A stretch of 64,000 nt of DNA from Okeania sp. KiyG1 (GTDB lineage Bacteria; Cyanobacteriota; Cyanobacteriia; Cyanobacteriales; Microcoleaceae): assembly GCF_014132355.1 (NCBI RefSeq), contig NZ_BLZO01000086.1, positions 1 through 64,000 of the forward strand, read 5' to 3'. The translations under genes and the position numbers were made by a program. Positions within the stretch are counted from its first letter, which is position 1. Each line of letters begins with the position of its first letter. Under the pieces are notes generated by a model. It worked only from the letters and a program-made list of their open reading frames with translations, searched no databases and was not told the DNA's origin. This document shows, in pieces, positions 50,870 through 60,542 of this stretch.

Positions 50870-51080
50870 TGTGTTAGACTTAAAATATGGCTGCTGGGCT
50901 AGCAGTGTCAGTCTGTGGAGCGACTGTAAGACCGAAAAGAGGCTCGACCTTGGAGGCTGGTGCATTGTTAGCGCAGCTCCTCTGCAAGAGGCAGCAGAAA
51001 GACCTAAGAGCGCGATGGTTAGGAATCCCGCGCTGTCTCGTAGAGCAGCGTCGGGAGGATGTCAAGCGGAGCTATCTGCT
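50870..51080 (+). pseudogene. TnpB C-terminal remnant with possible IS200/IS605 right-end RNA
   Basis: The frame starting near 50887 reads AAGLAVSVCGATVRPKR, like the tail of cyanobacterial TnpB proteins, followed by unrelated residues. Downstream, GGAATCCCGCGCTGTCTCGT ... GCAGCGTCGGGAGGATGTCA forms a hairpin (GCGCTG/CAGCG) and resembles the end of IS200/IS605 elements, where the guide (omega) RNA scaffold lies. The rest of tnpB and any tnpA are missing. Base composition differs from the surroundings. The identification is from memory of motifs and is moderate. The overlapping 92-codon frame from 50832 is not a gene. Confidence 0.45.
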
Positions 51081-51197
51081 ACAGAGAAGGAAAAATTAAG
51101 AAAATATTAGAGAAAAAGGTCTTGATCTGAGGGAGAGGTAAAAATATTCTGAAAGTTCCTTTTGAACAGCACCCAATACAAGGAAAAGAAGAGACAA

Positions 51198-51521
51198 ATG
51201 AAAAGATTGTGGAAAATGATTCCAGGAATCATGCTGGTAGCATCAGTTTTTTTCGGTACTATGCTGGGAAATGTAACGTCAGCTCTTGCAGAGGATATGG
51301 GACCCTTGTCGTTTGATGTATTTATCCGAGGGCGAGTGCTTGCTGTTACCGATGTTTTTGGCCCAGAAGAATGTTCTGACTTATGTGCAAGTGATTCTGA
51401 GTGTTTAGCAGTGAATTGGTTTCGACGTACATCAACTTGTACGGAGTTAATTGCTTACTTTTCAGCAGAAGTAAATCCAGGCTATGTTTCTGCATTAAAA
51501 CCCCAAGGTTACAGTAACTAA
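51198..51521 (+). CDS. Secreted PAN/Apple-like small protein
   Basis: 107 residues from ATG 51198. A signal peptide is clear: MKRLWKMIPG, then a hydrophobic stretch IMLVASVFFGTMLG and SALAED, with probable cleavage after ALA. The mature part has ECSDLCASDSECLAVNWFRR and STCTEL, four cysteines in the order expected of a PAN/Apple module, which binds proteins or sugars. It is probably exported. The start at 51162 is possible but would place a charged stretch before the signal. No operon partner. Confidence 0.7.
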   Translation: MKRLWKMIPGIMLVASVFFGTMLGNVTSALAEDMGPLSFDVFIRGRVLAVTDVFGPEECSDLCASDSECLAVNWFRRTSTCTELIAYFSAEVNPGYVSALKPQGYSN

Positions 51522-52525
51522 TCGCAATCTGGCGTTGGTAAATTAGGGTGTGATATTAATCTTAATTTCTTAGGAGTCAACCCACCCTCGCCCCTCCCCT
51601 CCCAGGAGGGGAGGGGAACTCAGGAGTCAGGAGTCAGGAGGGAAGAAAGAAGAAGAAATAAGAAATAGAAGGAGAAAGTTTTTTGTTTGCTGGCGCACAA
51701 CGCACCTTAACGCGGAGTGCGGAACTGAGTTCTATCCCGCTCTTATCTGGACATGATATCATACCTCTTTTCACCTAGGAGTCAGGAGTCAGGGGGAAAG
51801 AAAAAAGAAGAAATAAGGAAAAGCTAGTGCAGGATGGCAGAAATAACTAGGGTTTGCTGAAAAAGTCTTTTTGCTCTTTGTAGGAGACAGGAGACAGGAG
51901 ACAACCCACCCCTAACCCCTCCCAGGAGGGGAGAACGGGGAATGTAGAGGAGGTAGGAGCGGGCGTTTTGTCTCTCAATTTTTCTGCCATAATCATCCCA
52001 AAATACTAGCTTTATGCAGCTCTTGCCACCGAAAAGCTGGTACTTTTTTCTACTCTAAAACGCTAAAACCAATATCAGTCAATACTTTTAGAATTAATCA
52101 GCAAGCCCTAACTAACCAGTTAAAAAATCCTAAAAGCCTTACCAATCAAAAATGATTGACTTTTGACTTTTGACTTTTGACGTACGCTGACTTTTGATAT
52201 CAAATCCGGTGGGGTTGCACATAGAATCTGACTATATAATATCTGTTTATAATTTCTTAAATTACTCCAATATTAGACATCTCTTCCACGGATAGGGAGT
52301 AGGTATGGAGGGGGAAATAATTGATAATTTCTGTACGATGTAGATATTGATTTTTTATTATTGGAGATGTCTATCTAGGGTTTGCTGAAAAAGTCTTATG
52401 GGCTAGGGGTGGGTCCCCTACTCTCAACTATATAGTAAGTATTCAACCGGATTTGATATGACTTCCGCGTAGCGGCACTAGCTGTTTGCGGAGCATTCTG
52501 ACAGAGAAATGCTAAAAGCTGATAG
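51522..52525. repeat. 1-kb repeat cluster without genes
   Basis: First an element starting GGCGTTGGTAAATTAG (51532) with 'aactcaggagtcaggagtcag'. Then an element with ends TAGGGTTTGCTGAAAAAGTC (51849) and TTAATCAGCAAGCCCTA (52094-52110). Then 'ttgacttttgacttttga' repeats, then a MITE variant at 52198-52458 that itself contains 'tagacatctcttcc ... ttattggagatgtcta' arms (52276-52375) and a second TAGGGTTTGCTGAA end. A small dispersed repeat (tttgcggagcattctgacag) is at 52486-52505. Confidence 0.75.
52198..52458. mobile_element. MITE, TATCAAATCCGG variant, copy 5
   Basis: Left end TATCAAATCCGG, right end CCGGATTTGATA, flanked by TGA on both sides (52195-52197 and 52459-52461). Same architecture as the TATCATGTCCGG family with three changed bases in both ends, so the ends have co-varied. 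Confidence 0.8.
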
Positions 52526-54265
52526 CTAGTTAACTATTTGAGTTTGATTCAACAAAAAAGCTTTACCAGTTTCAGTATCAAACGCCCAAGCTTTAAGTTT
52601 AACCTTTCCTTGAGGAATTTCTTCAATAGTAAAAGACTTTTGCCAACCAGAATCTAAATAAGCTGAATTATCAAAATATTCCCTAACACTAGGTCTCGGC
52701 ATTCTCTGATTAATTAACTTAAATATTATGTCTTCTCCCTCCGCATTTTCGTAAGTTAAAATCACACCATCAGCAACTTCATTTCTTTCGGGTAAAATTG
52801 CCCAACCATTAGCAACATAAATCCGGTCGTCAATTTTATTGACCCTATCAAAATAACCATAAATTAAATCTTTTTGTGTCTCTCCAGCAATATCTTTAAT
52901 ATTCTTACTCTTGACTAAACCAGGTTGTAAAAAACCTAATTTATCTAAAATATTAGCTGTCTTTCTCAGAGGTTCAGGACTTCTTTTAGTCACCAAACAT
53001 TCATCTTGAGGAACAACATTTATCATTAATAGACAAGCCTTACTTTGTAATAAAATTGCTCGGCGATCGCTCATTCTCTCTACAGCATTAATAGTGGTCT
53101 TAAGATGTAAGATAATCAAAATACTAACTAAAAAATAGGAAGCATATTTAATCAACTTTGTCTGAACATTTTTTTGACTAGCTAACTGCCAAAAAATAGC
53201 CAAAAGATAAACCAAAGAAACCATCAAATATAATGAAAAAGCCGTATATCTTGGAGCCAAAGATTGTCCGACACCAAAACCAACTCTACCCACAGCAGTT
53301 ACAGCACCACTAATAATTCCATAAATCCCAATTATTAGCCAACCAATTAAACGATGTAACAATAAAAAATCTGTTTTAACTAACCAAAAAAACTTCCAAC
53401 CTAAAAATAGCCAAAAACCAAATACCAAACCTCCAACTATTGTCGCCACAGTTAAATTTTCAAATCCTAAAGGAGCGCCTAAAAAAGCTAAAAAATAATG
53501 AATTGTCTCAACTGGATGAGCTATAGCAGATAAAAAACTCGGATGTTTATCAGGCTTTTGATAATCATAAAAATACACTATTACATTGGCAACTAAACCC
53601 AACAACCCACCGATAATTATCCAAATATTCTTAGTAAAAACTTCCTCAAATTTTCCAGAAGCTAAAATTGCCAATGCTGGAAAAACTAATACCCAAATCA
53701 ACATTCCATTAGCATAAGAAAAAGTACTAACCGTACAGAGACAAAAACAAATAATAAACTTAGTTCTTAAACTCAATTTTTTCTGGGAAATAACCAAACA
53801 ACCAGTCAAACAAGCAATAGGAATATAAACCACAATTTGAATTCCCCAAAGCCAATTTTCATATTGAGCAGGAGAAAAAATTACTAAATTAGAAATTGCC
53901 AAGAGCAAAAATTGAGTAACAATACTCGCCCTAACAGTCAACCTATTTAAACAATAAATATTGAAAGAAACAACACAAGTCAACAGAAATATCACCAACA
54001 TTTCATATCTGACATCCCAATTAGTCAAATAAGCTAAACCAATAAAAATTAGCCTGGGAAAAAATTTTCTACTTTCATGGAATTGAGCAAATAAATCGCT
54101 AAAAGATAAATTTCCAGCATAGATTTTCTCAAACATTACCGCCAGAGGCCATTGGTCAGAAAAAGGAAAATTTACGCTATATTTAATCATGCAAATTCCC
54201 ATGAATAAAACTGGCAAAAAAATCAGACATAAAATAGGAATTTGTTGGCGGTTGAATTGTTGCAT
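52526..54265 (-). CDS. Polytopic membrane protein, possible GT-C glycosyltransferase
   Basis: 579 residues with about ten to eleven hydrophobic segments in the first 400, beginning with ILCLIFLPVLFMGICMI. The first exported loop contains FPFSDQWPLAVMFEKIYAG, an acidic loop typical of GT-C sugar transferases. The last 170 residues are soluble: GYFDRVNKIDDRIYVANGWA and FTIEEIPQGKVKLKAWAFDT. I recognise no exact family. Membrane location is seen directly; the glycosyltransferase role is an inference. Intact and alone on its strand. Confidence 0.65.
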   Translation of the reverse strand: MQQFNRQQIPILCLIFLPVLFMGICMIKYSVNFPFSDQWPLAVMFEKIYAGNLSFSDLFAQFHESRKFFPRLIFIGLAYLTNWDVRYEMLVIFLLTCVVSFNIYCLNRLTVRASIVTQFLLLAISNLVIFSPAQYENWLWGIQIVVYIPIACLTGCLVISQKKLSLRTKFIICFCLCTVSTFSYANGMLIWVLVFPALAILASGKFEEVFTKNIWIIIGGLLGLVANVIVYFYDYQKPDKHPSFLSAIAHPVETIHYFLAFLGAPLGFENLTVATIVGGLVFGFWLFLGWKFFWLVKTDFLLLHRLIGWLIIGIYGIISGAVTAVGRVGFGVGQSLAPRYTAFSLYLMVSLVYLLAIFWQLASQKNVQTKLIKYASYFLVSILIILHLKTTINAVERMSDRRAILLQSKACLLMINVVPQDECLVTKRSPEPLRKTANILDKLGFLQPGLVKSKNIKDIAGETQKDLIYGYFDRVNKIDDRIYVANGWAILPERNEVADGVILTYENAEGEDIIFKLINQRMPRPSVREYFDNSAYLDSGWQKSFTIEEIPQGKVKLKAWAFDTETGKAFLLNQTQIVN

Positions 54266-55151
54266 GCAGTATATTTTTTTTAATTGAAAGAAAGCATATA
54301 GCGTTTCTCAAATTGGTGAGATACAGTTTTAGATCCCCCCTAACCCCCCTTAGTAAGGGAGTAAGGGGGGAACTGCTTAAAAAGAGGGGAGGTTTCAAAG
54401 TCCCCCTTTTTAAGCTATGCTTTATAAACATCTTTCTTAACATAAAACTTGACAAAAAAGACAAGTTATGTGTAAGTCTGGGAGCGGCTTTTTCTGGAGA
54501 AAATTGTATTGAAAAATACACTATGAGTGAGGACTGTAGACAAAATTCTTACTTCCCACACCCCCCACCCTACCCACACTCCCCACCCTTCCACAAGGGT
54601 TTCAGGAGTTCCTTATCAGGGATAGCTTTTTAAGGGGGATGCGCGGGGGATCGTAAATGTACCTCATCTTTATGAGAAATGCTATAACAGAGATTTATAA
54701 TATTATCAGGACTTACGCAAAGGCACTATATATGGGGTATTGGTCTGTTACGCTAGCGCTAACACACCCTACCAATAGCGCTCATGCGTAAGTCCTAATT
54801 ATTTGGAAATATAAATTATACAGCAGATTTCAAGTATCTAAAGAAATATTTGGCACGGGAGCAAGATGCTCCCACTGCCGTGTATTCTCATAATTCTATT
54901 GAAAAATTATTCAATCAAGCGGATTTTAAATTGGAGGGAAAAGATACAGCGTATTCCACTTTGGTGAGGTACAATCACGCGAGCAAGATGCTTCCTCGCG
55001 AGCAAGATGCTCGGACTGGGAAGATTTAATTATTAATATCTGTACTTCATATACTTGGAATTTGCTGTAAAAGTTGACAGCTTTTTATTTACTCCAAAAA
55101 ATAATAACCCTGTAGAGACATTGTATGCAACATCCCTGCTGCCTAAAATAA
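54266..55151. repeat. Gap with G/C-run hairpin, MITE and small repeats
   Basis: 'atcccccctaacccccctta ... aaggggggaac' at about 54331-54372 and its counterpart 'agtccccctttttaag ... ttaagggggatgcgcggggg' to 54650. 'agcgtttctcaaattggtgagat' at 54300 is shared with the 174-bp units. A MITE with AGGACTTACGCA ends lies at 54708-54796. 'gcgagcaagatgct' repeats occur at 54860-55015. No gene supported. Confidence 0.65.
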
Positions 55152-55631
55152 CTAATTATCGCGATCGCGTACCTGCTTTAGCAACTCTACCACATCCTTA
55201 TGACCTTCCGAATTTGCCCAAACCAAAGCCGTCCATTTATTGTTATCTTTAGCCTTGATATCTGCTCCCCGGTCTAACAAAATTTGCACGACATCAGTAT
55301 GACCACTACCAGCAGCAGTCATCAGCGCAGTCAAGCCAAAATTAGTAGTAGCATTGACATCAGCGCCAGCATCCAACAATAGTTCTAAAATTTCCCGATC
55401 GCCACTACCAGCAGCACCCATCAAAGGTACCCAACCATCATTATCATTGTTATTGACATCAGCGCCAGCAGCCAATAATTTTTTAACTATCTCTATATGG
55501 CCAGCTTCCACAGCAGCAATTAAAGAAGTGGAACCTTCCGAGTCTTTAGCATCGATCTCTGTACCTTCACTCAGCAAAGTTTCGACTTGAGAAATATCTC
55601 CAGTTTTAACCACATCAATTAATTCTGTCAT
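55152..55631 (-). CDS. Ankyrin-repeat protein
   Basis: 159 residues made of about four and a half ankyrin repeats, each near GxTALxxAAxxGHxxIVxxLL and AGADVN: TSLIAAVEAGHIEIVKKLLA, WVPLMGAAGSGDREILELLL, TALMTAAGSGHTDVVQILLD, TALVWANSEGHKDVVELLKQ. A short capping segment starts the protein. There is no catalytic domain or signal peptide, so it is a cytoplasmic protein-binding module of unknown partner. AGGAG lies upstream of the start (complement of 55640-55646). Intact. Confidence 0.9.
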   Translation of the reverse strand: MTELIDVVKTGDISQVETLLSEGTEIDAKDSEGSTSLIAAVEAGHIEIVKKLLAAGADVNNNDNDGWVPLMGAAGSGDREILELLLDAGADVNATTNFGLTALMTAAGSGHTDVVQILLDRGADIKAKDNNKWTALVWANSEGHKDVVELLKQVRDRDN

Positions 55632-55680
55632 CTTAATTTTCTCCTATAATTTGGTTTTATCTAAAGTTAAGAGGATATCT

Positions 55681-56080
55681 GAAAAGTTGTTTAATACTGA
55701 ATTTTGCCCCCCTAACCCCCCAATTCTGGGGGGAACAAGAATCCATTAGCTGGTAAAAGTCCCCCAATGCGTGGGGGATGCGCGGGGGCGCGTGATGTAG
55801 CAAATGAGACTTCTCAGACAACCTCTAAGTATATTAGATATCTCCAGAAAATAAACTTGCTCTTTATTTAACATAAGCTAGAAAAGTTGTTTAATACTGA
55901 ATTTTGCCCCCCTAACCCCCCAATTCTGGGGGGAACAAGAATCCATTAGCTGGTAAAAGTCCCCCAATGCGTGGGGGATGCGCGGGGGCGCGTGATGTAG
56001 CAAATGAGACTTCTCAGACAACCTCTAAGTATATTAGATATCTCCAGAAAATAAACTTGCTCTTTATTTAACATAAGCTA
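55681..56080 (+). repeat. Perfect-looking tandem duplication of a 200-bp MITE-containing segment
   Basis: GAAAAGTTGTTTAATACTGA begins at 55681 and again at 55881. The 200 bases match throughout by eye. Each copy holds the hairpin CCCCCCTAACCCCCCAATTC / TTCTGGGGGGAACAAG and 'gtgggggatgcgcgggggcg', plus TAGATATCTCCAGAAAATAA. Identity suggests a very recent duplication, or an assembly artefact. Confidence 0.9.
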
Positions 56081-56181
56081 GAGTTGTAACAGTCATTTAC
56101 AAAATCATTTTTCATAGTCTTTGGCCGTGAAAATCTATTCCCTATTACCTATTCCCTATTCCCTGTTCCCTATTTCCTACT

Positions 56182-57549
56182 ATGAAAATTGATATTGTCA
56201 TCCTCTCAAATGGGCCCGGAGAATTAGTTACTTGGGCGCGACCTGTTGTGCAACAGTTACGACAACAGACAAATAAGGAAATCAGAATTTCTGTTATTCT
56301 CTCACCTTGTCCCCATGCTACTGGAAAAGAAGCAGCGATCGCTCTTTCTTATCCAGAAATAGACCGAGTACAACCCGCAGAATATTTTTGGCGGTTTTTG
56401 CTTCAGGGAAAAACGGCGGAAAATTGGCACTGGCATCCACAGGGAATAGTTTTATTTTTGGGAGGCGACCAATTTTTTACTGTTGCGGTGGGAAAACGCC
56501 TTGGTTATCGTACTGTTATTTATGCTGAATGGGATGCTAGATGGTGGCGCTGGATAGATAAATTTGGCGTAATGAAACCAGAAGTTGCTGCTGAAGTACC
56601 ATCAAAATATGCTGAAAAATTTACAGTAGTGGGAGATTTGATGGCGGAAGTAACCAGTACAGGACTTACGCAAATTAACCTTGAAAACACTATATGTAGG
56701 GGCGAATGGCATTCGCCCTCACTTGATTTAGTTTCCATGCGTAAGTCCTGTCGTGATATAAACTTACCTACAACTGAGGAAAATATTGTTGAGTTAATTG
56801 GGTTATTGCCTGGGTCGAAACCTACCAAGTTATCTTTAGGTGTACCTTTAACTTTAGCGATCGCTCAACATCTCCACAAAGTACGCCCGCAAACAAGATT
56901 TATTATTCCAGTTGCTCCTACTCTGGAATTATCTACTTTAGCTAGTTTTGCCGACTCTCGAAAAAATCCGGCAGTTCAAAAAATGGGTGGTGTTGAGGCG
57001 AAATTATTAATTCCTCCAGACTCCGAGACAGAAAATCCTAAATTGGTCACACCAACAGGTTTAGAGGTGGAATTAATAACGCGCACTCCTGCTTACGATA
57101 TACTTTCCCAATGTCGTCTTTGCTTAACCACAGTCGGTGCTAATACTGCTGAGTTGGGTTCGTTGGCAATACCAATGATTGTATTATTACCCACACAACA
57201 ACTAGATATTATGAGAGCTTGGGATGGTTTACCTGGGTTGTTAGCAAATTTACCAGGGGTAGGTGCTGCTTTTGCTGCCGGAATTAATTGGTTAGTGTTG
57301 CGTAAGGGAAAACTGTTTGCTTGGCCGAATATTTGGGCAAAACAGGAAATTGTGCCGGAGTTGGTAGGGAAACTGACACCGGAAACAGTAGCAGAGTTGG
57401 TATTAGATTTTTTGAGCCATCCAGAAAAATTAGCAGAAATGCGCGATCGTCTCAGAAGTGTCAGAGGTCAATCGGGAGCGGCACAAAAGTTGGCTGAAAT
57501 TGTTTTATCGTTAGCGTCAGAGATCAACCGGGAGCAGCACAAAAGTTAG
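56182..57549 (+). CDS. LpxB-like (lipid-A-disaccharide synthase-related) glycosyltransferase with an embedded MITE
   Basis: 455 residues. The N-terminus IDIVILSNGPGELVTWARPV and the sugar-nucleotide-side motif VGANTAELGSLAIPMIVLLP are those of the LpxB-related family widespread in cyanobacteria, which transfers a sugar in glycolipid or lipopolysaccharide synthesis. The exact reaction is not established. Residues from about 160 to 190 (TGLTQINLENTICRGEWHSP ... MRKSC) are encoded by a complete AGGACTTACGCA MITE (56661-56749) that keeps the frame. The sequence on each side, FTVVGDLMAEV and NIVELIGLLPGSKPTKLSLG, is normal, with LLPGSK as the conserved LpxB motif. The insert probably forms a surface loop. 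Confidence 0.82.
   Translation: MKIDIVILSNGPGELVTWARPVVQQLRQQTNKEIRISVILSPCPHATGKEAAIALSYPEIDRVQPAEYFWRFLLQGKTAENWHWHPQGIVLFLGGDQFFTVAVGKRLGYRTVIYAEWDARWWRWIDKFGVMKPEVAAEVPSKYAEKFTVVGDLMAEVTSTGLTQINLENTICRGEWHSPSLDLVSMRKSCRDINLPTTEENIVELIGLLPGSKPTKLSLGVPLTLAIAQHLHKVRPQTRFIIPVAPTLELSTLASFADSRKNPAVQKMGGVEAKLLIPPDSETENPKLVTPTGLEVELITRTPAYDILSQCRLCLTTVGANTAELGSLAIPMIVLLPTQQLDIMRAWDGLPGLLANLPGVGAAFAAGINWLVLRKGKLFAWPNIWAKQEIVPELVGKLTPETVAELVLDFLSHPEKLAEMRDRLRSVRGQSGAAQKLAEIVLSLASEINREQHKS
56661..56749 (+). mobile_element. MITE inside the LpxB-like coding region, frame preserved
   Basis: Inverted ends AGGACTTACGCA and TGCGTAAGTCCT, with inner arms GGGGCGAATG / CATTCGCCC. Same family as the copies at 25120, 27891, 30341 and 54708. 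It is read through as coding sequence without a stop in this frame. Confidence 0.85.
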
Positions 57550-58290
57550 TTGAAATTGTTTTATCGTTGTTATGCTCCGAAAGTGTTGAGTATTAGACAT
57601 CTCCAGAAAAGAGGCAACAGGCAACAGGCAACCCACCCCCAACCCCTCCGAGGAGACAGGGCTAATTCATTGTCACGAGAGAAAAAAGAAGTAGGGGAGT
57701 GGGGAGTGGGGGAGTGGGGGAGTAGGGGAGTGGGGAGTGGGGGAGTAAAGTCAATTCATCGTCACGCTTAGAAAAATTGTATCCTTTGAAATTTTGAAAT
57801 TTCCTACATCTTAACTAGAATTAGTTAACCAAAAATATAGGGTTGTAAATATTCTCTGACGACAATGAATTAGCCCTGCTCCCAGGAGGGGAATAATATC
57901 AAATCCGGTTCAACAGTTATAGAATGGTTAAGTCTTTAGAAGTCAGCAATTTTGCAATTCATATCATGTCCGGTAGCATCGGTATTGTATAGAGAAGGTA
58001 AGGAAGACCGAAGTTGGAAGAAGGAAGAAGCTTTAAGAGAAGGAAAAACCTTATATGGCGCTAGATATTTCCCCAACTTTATACACAAACGATACCAACG
58101 GACATGATATCAGGATAAGAAAGAATTAGAAAGATGAGCGTAGTTATAGCAATTGGAGAATTTTTTTTATTCCAATTAAGTAGATTTGATCTAATTGATA
58201 ATTTATGGATAATAATTGATTTTATTTTTGATTTTTGGAGATGTCTATTAGTGGTAGTTAGACATTTTATGGTCGAAAAATACCTGAAAT
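57550..58290. repeat. Repeat cluster between the LpxB-like gene and the helicase
   Basis: Part of the LpxB 3' end (tcagagatcaaccgggagcagcacaaaagtt) is a near-duplicate of the sequence just before it (57470-57550). Then come 'tagacatctccagaaaag' (57594), GGGGAGTGG simple repeats (57693-57745) and a TATCAAATCCGG end at 57898 without an obvious partner. The TATCATGTCCGG MITE copy 3 follows at 57962-58109, then 'ttttggagatgtctatta' (58235). No gene. Confidence 0.65.
57962..58109. mobile_element. MITE, TATCATGTCCGG family, copy 3
   Basis: Left end TATCATGTCCGG, right end CGGACATGATA, flanked by TCA on both sides (57959-57961 and 58110-58112). 148 bp; the interior resembles copy 2. Confidence 0.85.
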
Positions 58291-60537
58291 TCAGTATCCA
58301 AGTTTATCCTCTAATTCTTCAATTTTATCCTCCACTTTTTTTCTTTCTCTTTCTTGCTTTTCAATTGTTTTTTCTAATTCAAATTTTTGAGCAGTATGAG
58401 ATGTAATTACTAAATCTTCTCGGAGAGTAGCTATCTTTTCACTATATACGTCATATTGCTTTTGAAGACTATCTAGTTCCTTTTGTAGACGTTGATTTTT
58501 CTGTGCTTTTATAGACTCTTGACTTGGTAATTTAGCCTTTATTTTCTGAGGAGTTTCGATGTCGAAAATATCTAACCAGTCTTCTGTAGTTACAGAATTT
58601 TCAATTGCTTCAACAGCAAGAGGATCGATTATATTCTCAACAAGTAAACGTTTTTCAATCAATTTCTTCTTAATCCTTTCCTCGATGGTATCCTTCATCC
58701 AAAAACTATAAACTGTTAAGCTTTTTGTTTGTCCAATTCTATGAGCTCTATCTTCAGCATTTTGCATCTTTGCTGGATTCCAGAGATGATCGAAGTGGAT
58801 TACATAAGAAGCTTCTGTCAAAGTTAAACCAAAGCCTACAGATTGAATAGTGGCAAGAAAAACATTTATTTCTGGCTTGCTGCGAAAATCACTAATTATT
58901 TGATTTCGGTTTTCCTCAGATATTCCACCCTTGTACAAAACAAACCTAATTTTTTTCTCAGTTAACAATTTTGCAAGTTTATCAACTCCTTCGAGAACAT
59001 ACTGAGAAAATATGATAACTTTCTGGTTATTCGCTACTATTATGCCGAGATATTCAAGCAATCTATCTGTCTTCGGACTGGTGTATTTTTCCTTGGCAAA
59101 GTTACAAATTTGCTTCAATTTGTTGAGGAGGGCAAATATATGAGTTTTTTTAACTTCACTTTGATTACTAATAATAGTTTGAATCTTTTGGCGGCCAGCA
59201 TTTAGAGTTTCATCATAAACCTTTTGTTGATTTTCATCTAACTCTAACCAATCTTCTTGGCAAATTTTTTCAGGCAAATCTTTTAAAACATCTTGCTTTA
59301 ATCTACGCAGTGTATATGGTTCTATCGTACTTCTAATTTCTTCATTTGAGTAATTATTTTCTGTCTTAAATAAATCGGGATTAATAAATGAAAAAAGTGC
59401 TTTAACATCCTCAATACTATTTTCAATTGGTGTACCAGTTAACGCCCATCTGTATTTAGAATTTAACTTGCGGACTGCCTTAGAACGACCAATATTTCTA
59501 TTTTTTATATTTTGAGCTTCATCTAAGATAATACAATCAAATTTATTCAAATCAACTAATACATTTTCTGATAAATCATTACGGAGAGTATCATAGGTTG
59601 TAATATATATATGAGCTGGTATTTCCCATAATTTACGGCGCTTTCTACTACCTCCTCTAACAATTATTACATAAAGTTCTGGTGTCCAAAGATAACAATG
59701 ACCGCTCCATCCTTCTGGCTTTTCAGTTTCAATAGTTAGTGCGACACTACCAATTACTGCTGGAGGACAAACTATCAAAGCAGATTTAATATTTCCTTGT
59801 CTAAAAAGAAAACGTATTGCATTTACTGTTTGGACAGTTTTACCTGTACCCATTTCGTCTGCTAGTAAAGCTGAATTTTTTTTGATTAACCACAATATTC
59901 CTTGTTGCTGATAACCTCTTAAAGGTTGATATAAATCAAACTCATCTGAAAAATCAAATGATAAAGGTGGTTGTAATAAAGGTTTTAATAAATCCCAGTA
60001 ATCTACTTGGTTAGTTAAATAATTAGCTTTCTGAGCTTGCTCGATCAAAAGTTTTTTTTCTTCATTTCCAAGTCCAGATAAGTTTTTTCTAATTTGTTGA
60101 TTTTCATCTTCAAAAACTTTCCCATCAACTTTTTTTACTTTAAGCAGCTCAAGTAGGTTATCTGAAATATGTGTCTGCGGAAATTGAAAATTATATTTAA
60201 GGACTTTAGGCTGAACAATTAATTTTATTAGGTTGCCGCTAAGGTTTTTATTCGTATGAAAAATATCGGTGTAATCAAAATTTGTAGGTTGTGGAATAAG
60301 GAACAGAATTTCAGAAATTTTAAAGTTTTTAGGATTCGGAATTGGCTCATATATTTTTAGTATATTTGGAACAACAAACAAAAGGTTATTAGAAACTCGG
60401 ACTTTTGAAATAGTGAAACATAAATTATTTGAAATTAGTGGAATAGGTATCTCAAAATATATGCGAAAGCAAGCTGGTTTTCTAACTCCAGAAATTTGCC
60501 TGGTTATCTGTTTAGCAAAATAACGTATCACCCCCAT
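58291..60537 (-). CDS. SNF2-family helicase with C-terminal coiled-coil adaptor
   Basis: 748 residues. Residues 1-190 are a novel, beta-rich region. The SNF2 ATPase follows: Walker A LLADEMGTGKTVQT at 224-237, DEAQ box at 339-342 (CIILDEAQN), RWALTGTPIENSIEDVKALF, and in the second lobe VIIFSQYVLEGVDKLAKLL and ENRNQIISDFRS, ending in NAEDRAHRIGQTKSL (arginine finger). The last 66 residues (683-748) are a coiled coil beginning RLQKELDSLQ and containing SEKIATLREDLVITS and TAQKFELEK. The same segment ends the nearby metacaspase. The start is five bases after the stop of the upstream gene, so the two are co-transcribed. It probably acts as the sensor or DNA-engaging part of a conflict system; that role is inferred. 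Confidence 0.85.
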   Translation of the reverse strand: MGVIRYFAKQITRQISGVRKPACFRIYFEIPIPLISNNLCFTISKVRVSNNLLFVVPNILKIYEPIPNPKNFKISEILFLIPQPTNFDYTDIFHTNKNLSGNLIKLIVQPKVLKYNFQFPQTHISDNLLELLKVKKVDGKVFEDENQQIRKNLSGLGNEEKKLLIEQAQKANYLTNQVDYWDLLKPLLQPPLSFDFSDEFDLYQPLRGYQQQGILWLIKKNSALLADEMGTGKTVQTVNAIRFLFRQGNIKSALIVCPPAVIGSVALTIETEKPEGWSGHCYLWTPELYVIIVRGGSRKRRKLWEIPAHIYITTYDTLRNDLSENVLVDLNKFDCIILDEAQNIKNRNIGRSKAVRKLNSKYRWALTGTPIENSIEDVKALFSFINPDLFKTENNYSNEEIRSTIEPYTLRRLKQDVLKDLPEKICQEDWLELDENQQKVYDETLNAGRQKIQTIISNQSEVKKTHIFALLNKLKQICNFAKEKYTSPKTDRLLEYLGIIVANNQKVIIFSQYVLEGVDKLAKLLTEKKIRFVLYKGGISEENRNQIISDFRSKPEINVFLATIQSVGFGLTLTEASYVIHFDHLWNPAKMQNAEDRAHRIGQTKSLTVYSFWMKDTIEERIKKKLIEKRLLVENIIDPLAVEAIENSVTTEDWLDIFDIETPQKIKAKLPSQESIKAQKNQRLQKELDSLQKQYDVYSEKIATLREDLVITSHTAQKFELEKTIEKQERERKKVEDKIEELEDKLGY

Positions 60538-60542
60538 TGATA

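Noticed and set aside
50832-51110. 92-codon frame after the oxidoreductase gene
   Set aside because: Overlaps, in a different frame, the TnpB-like tail and hairpin; no coherent domain.
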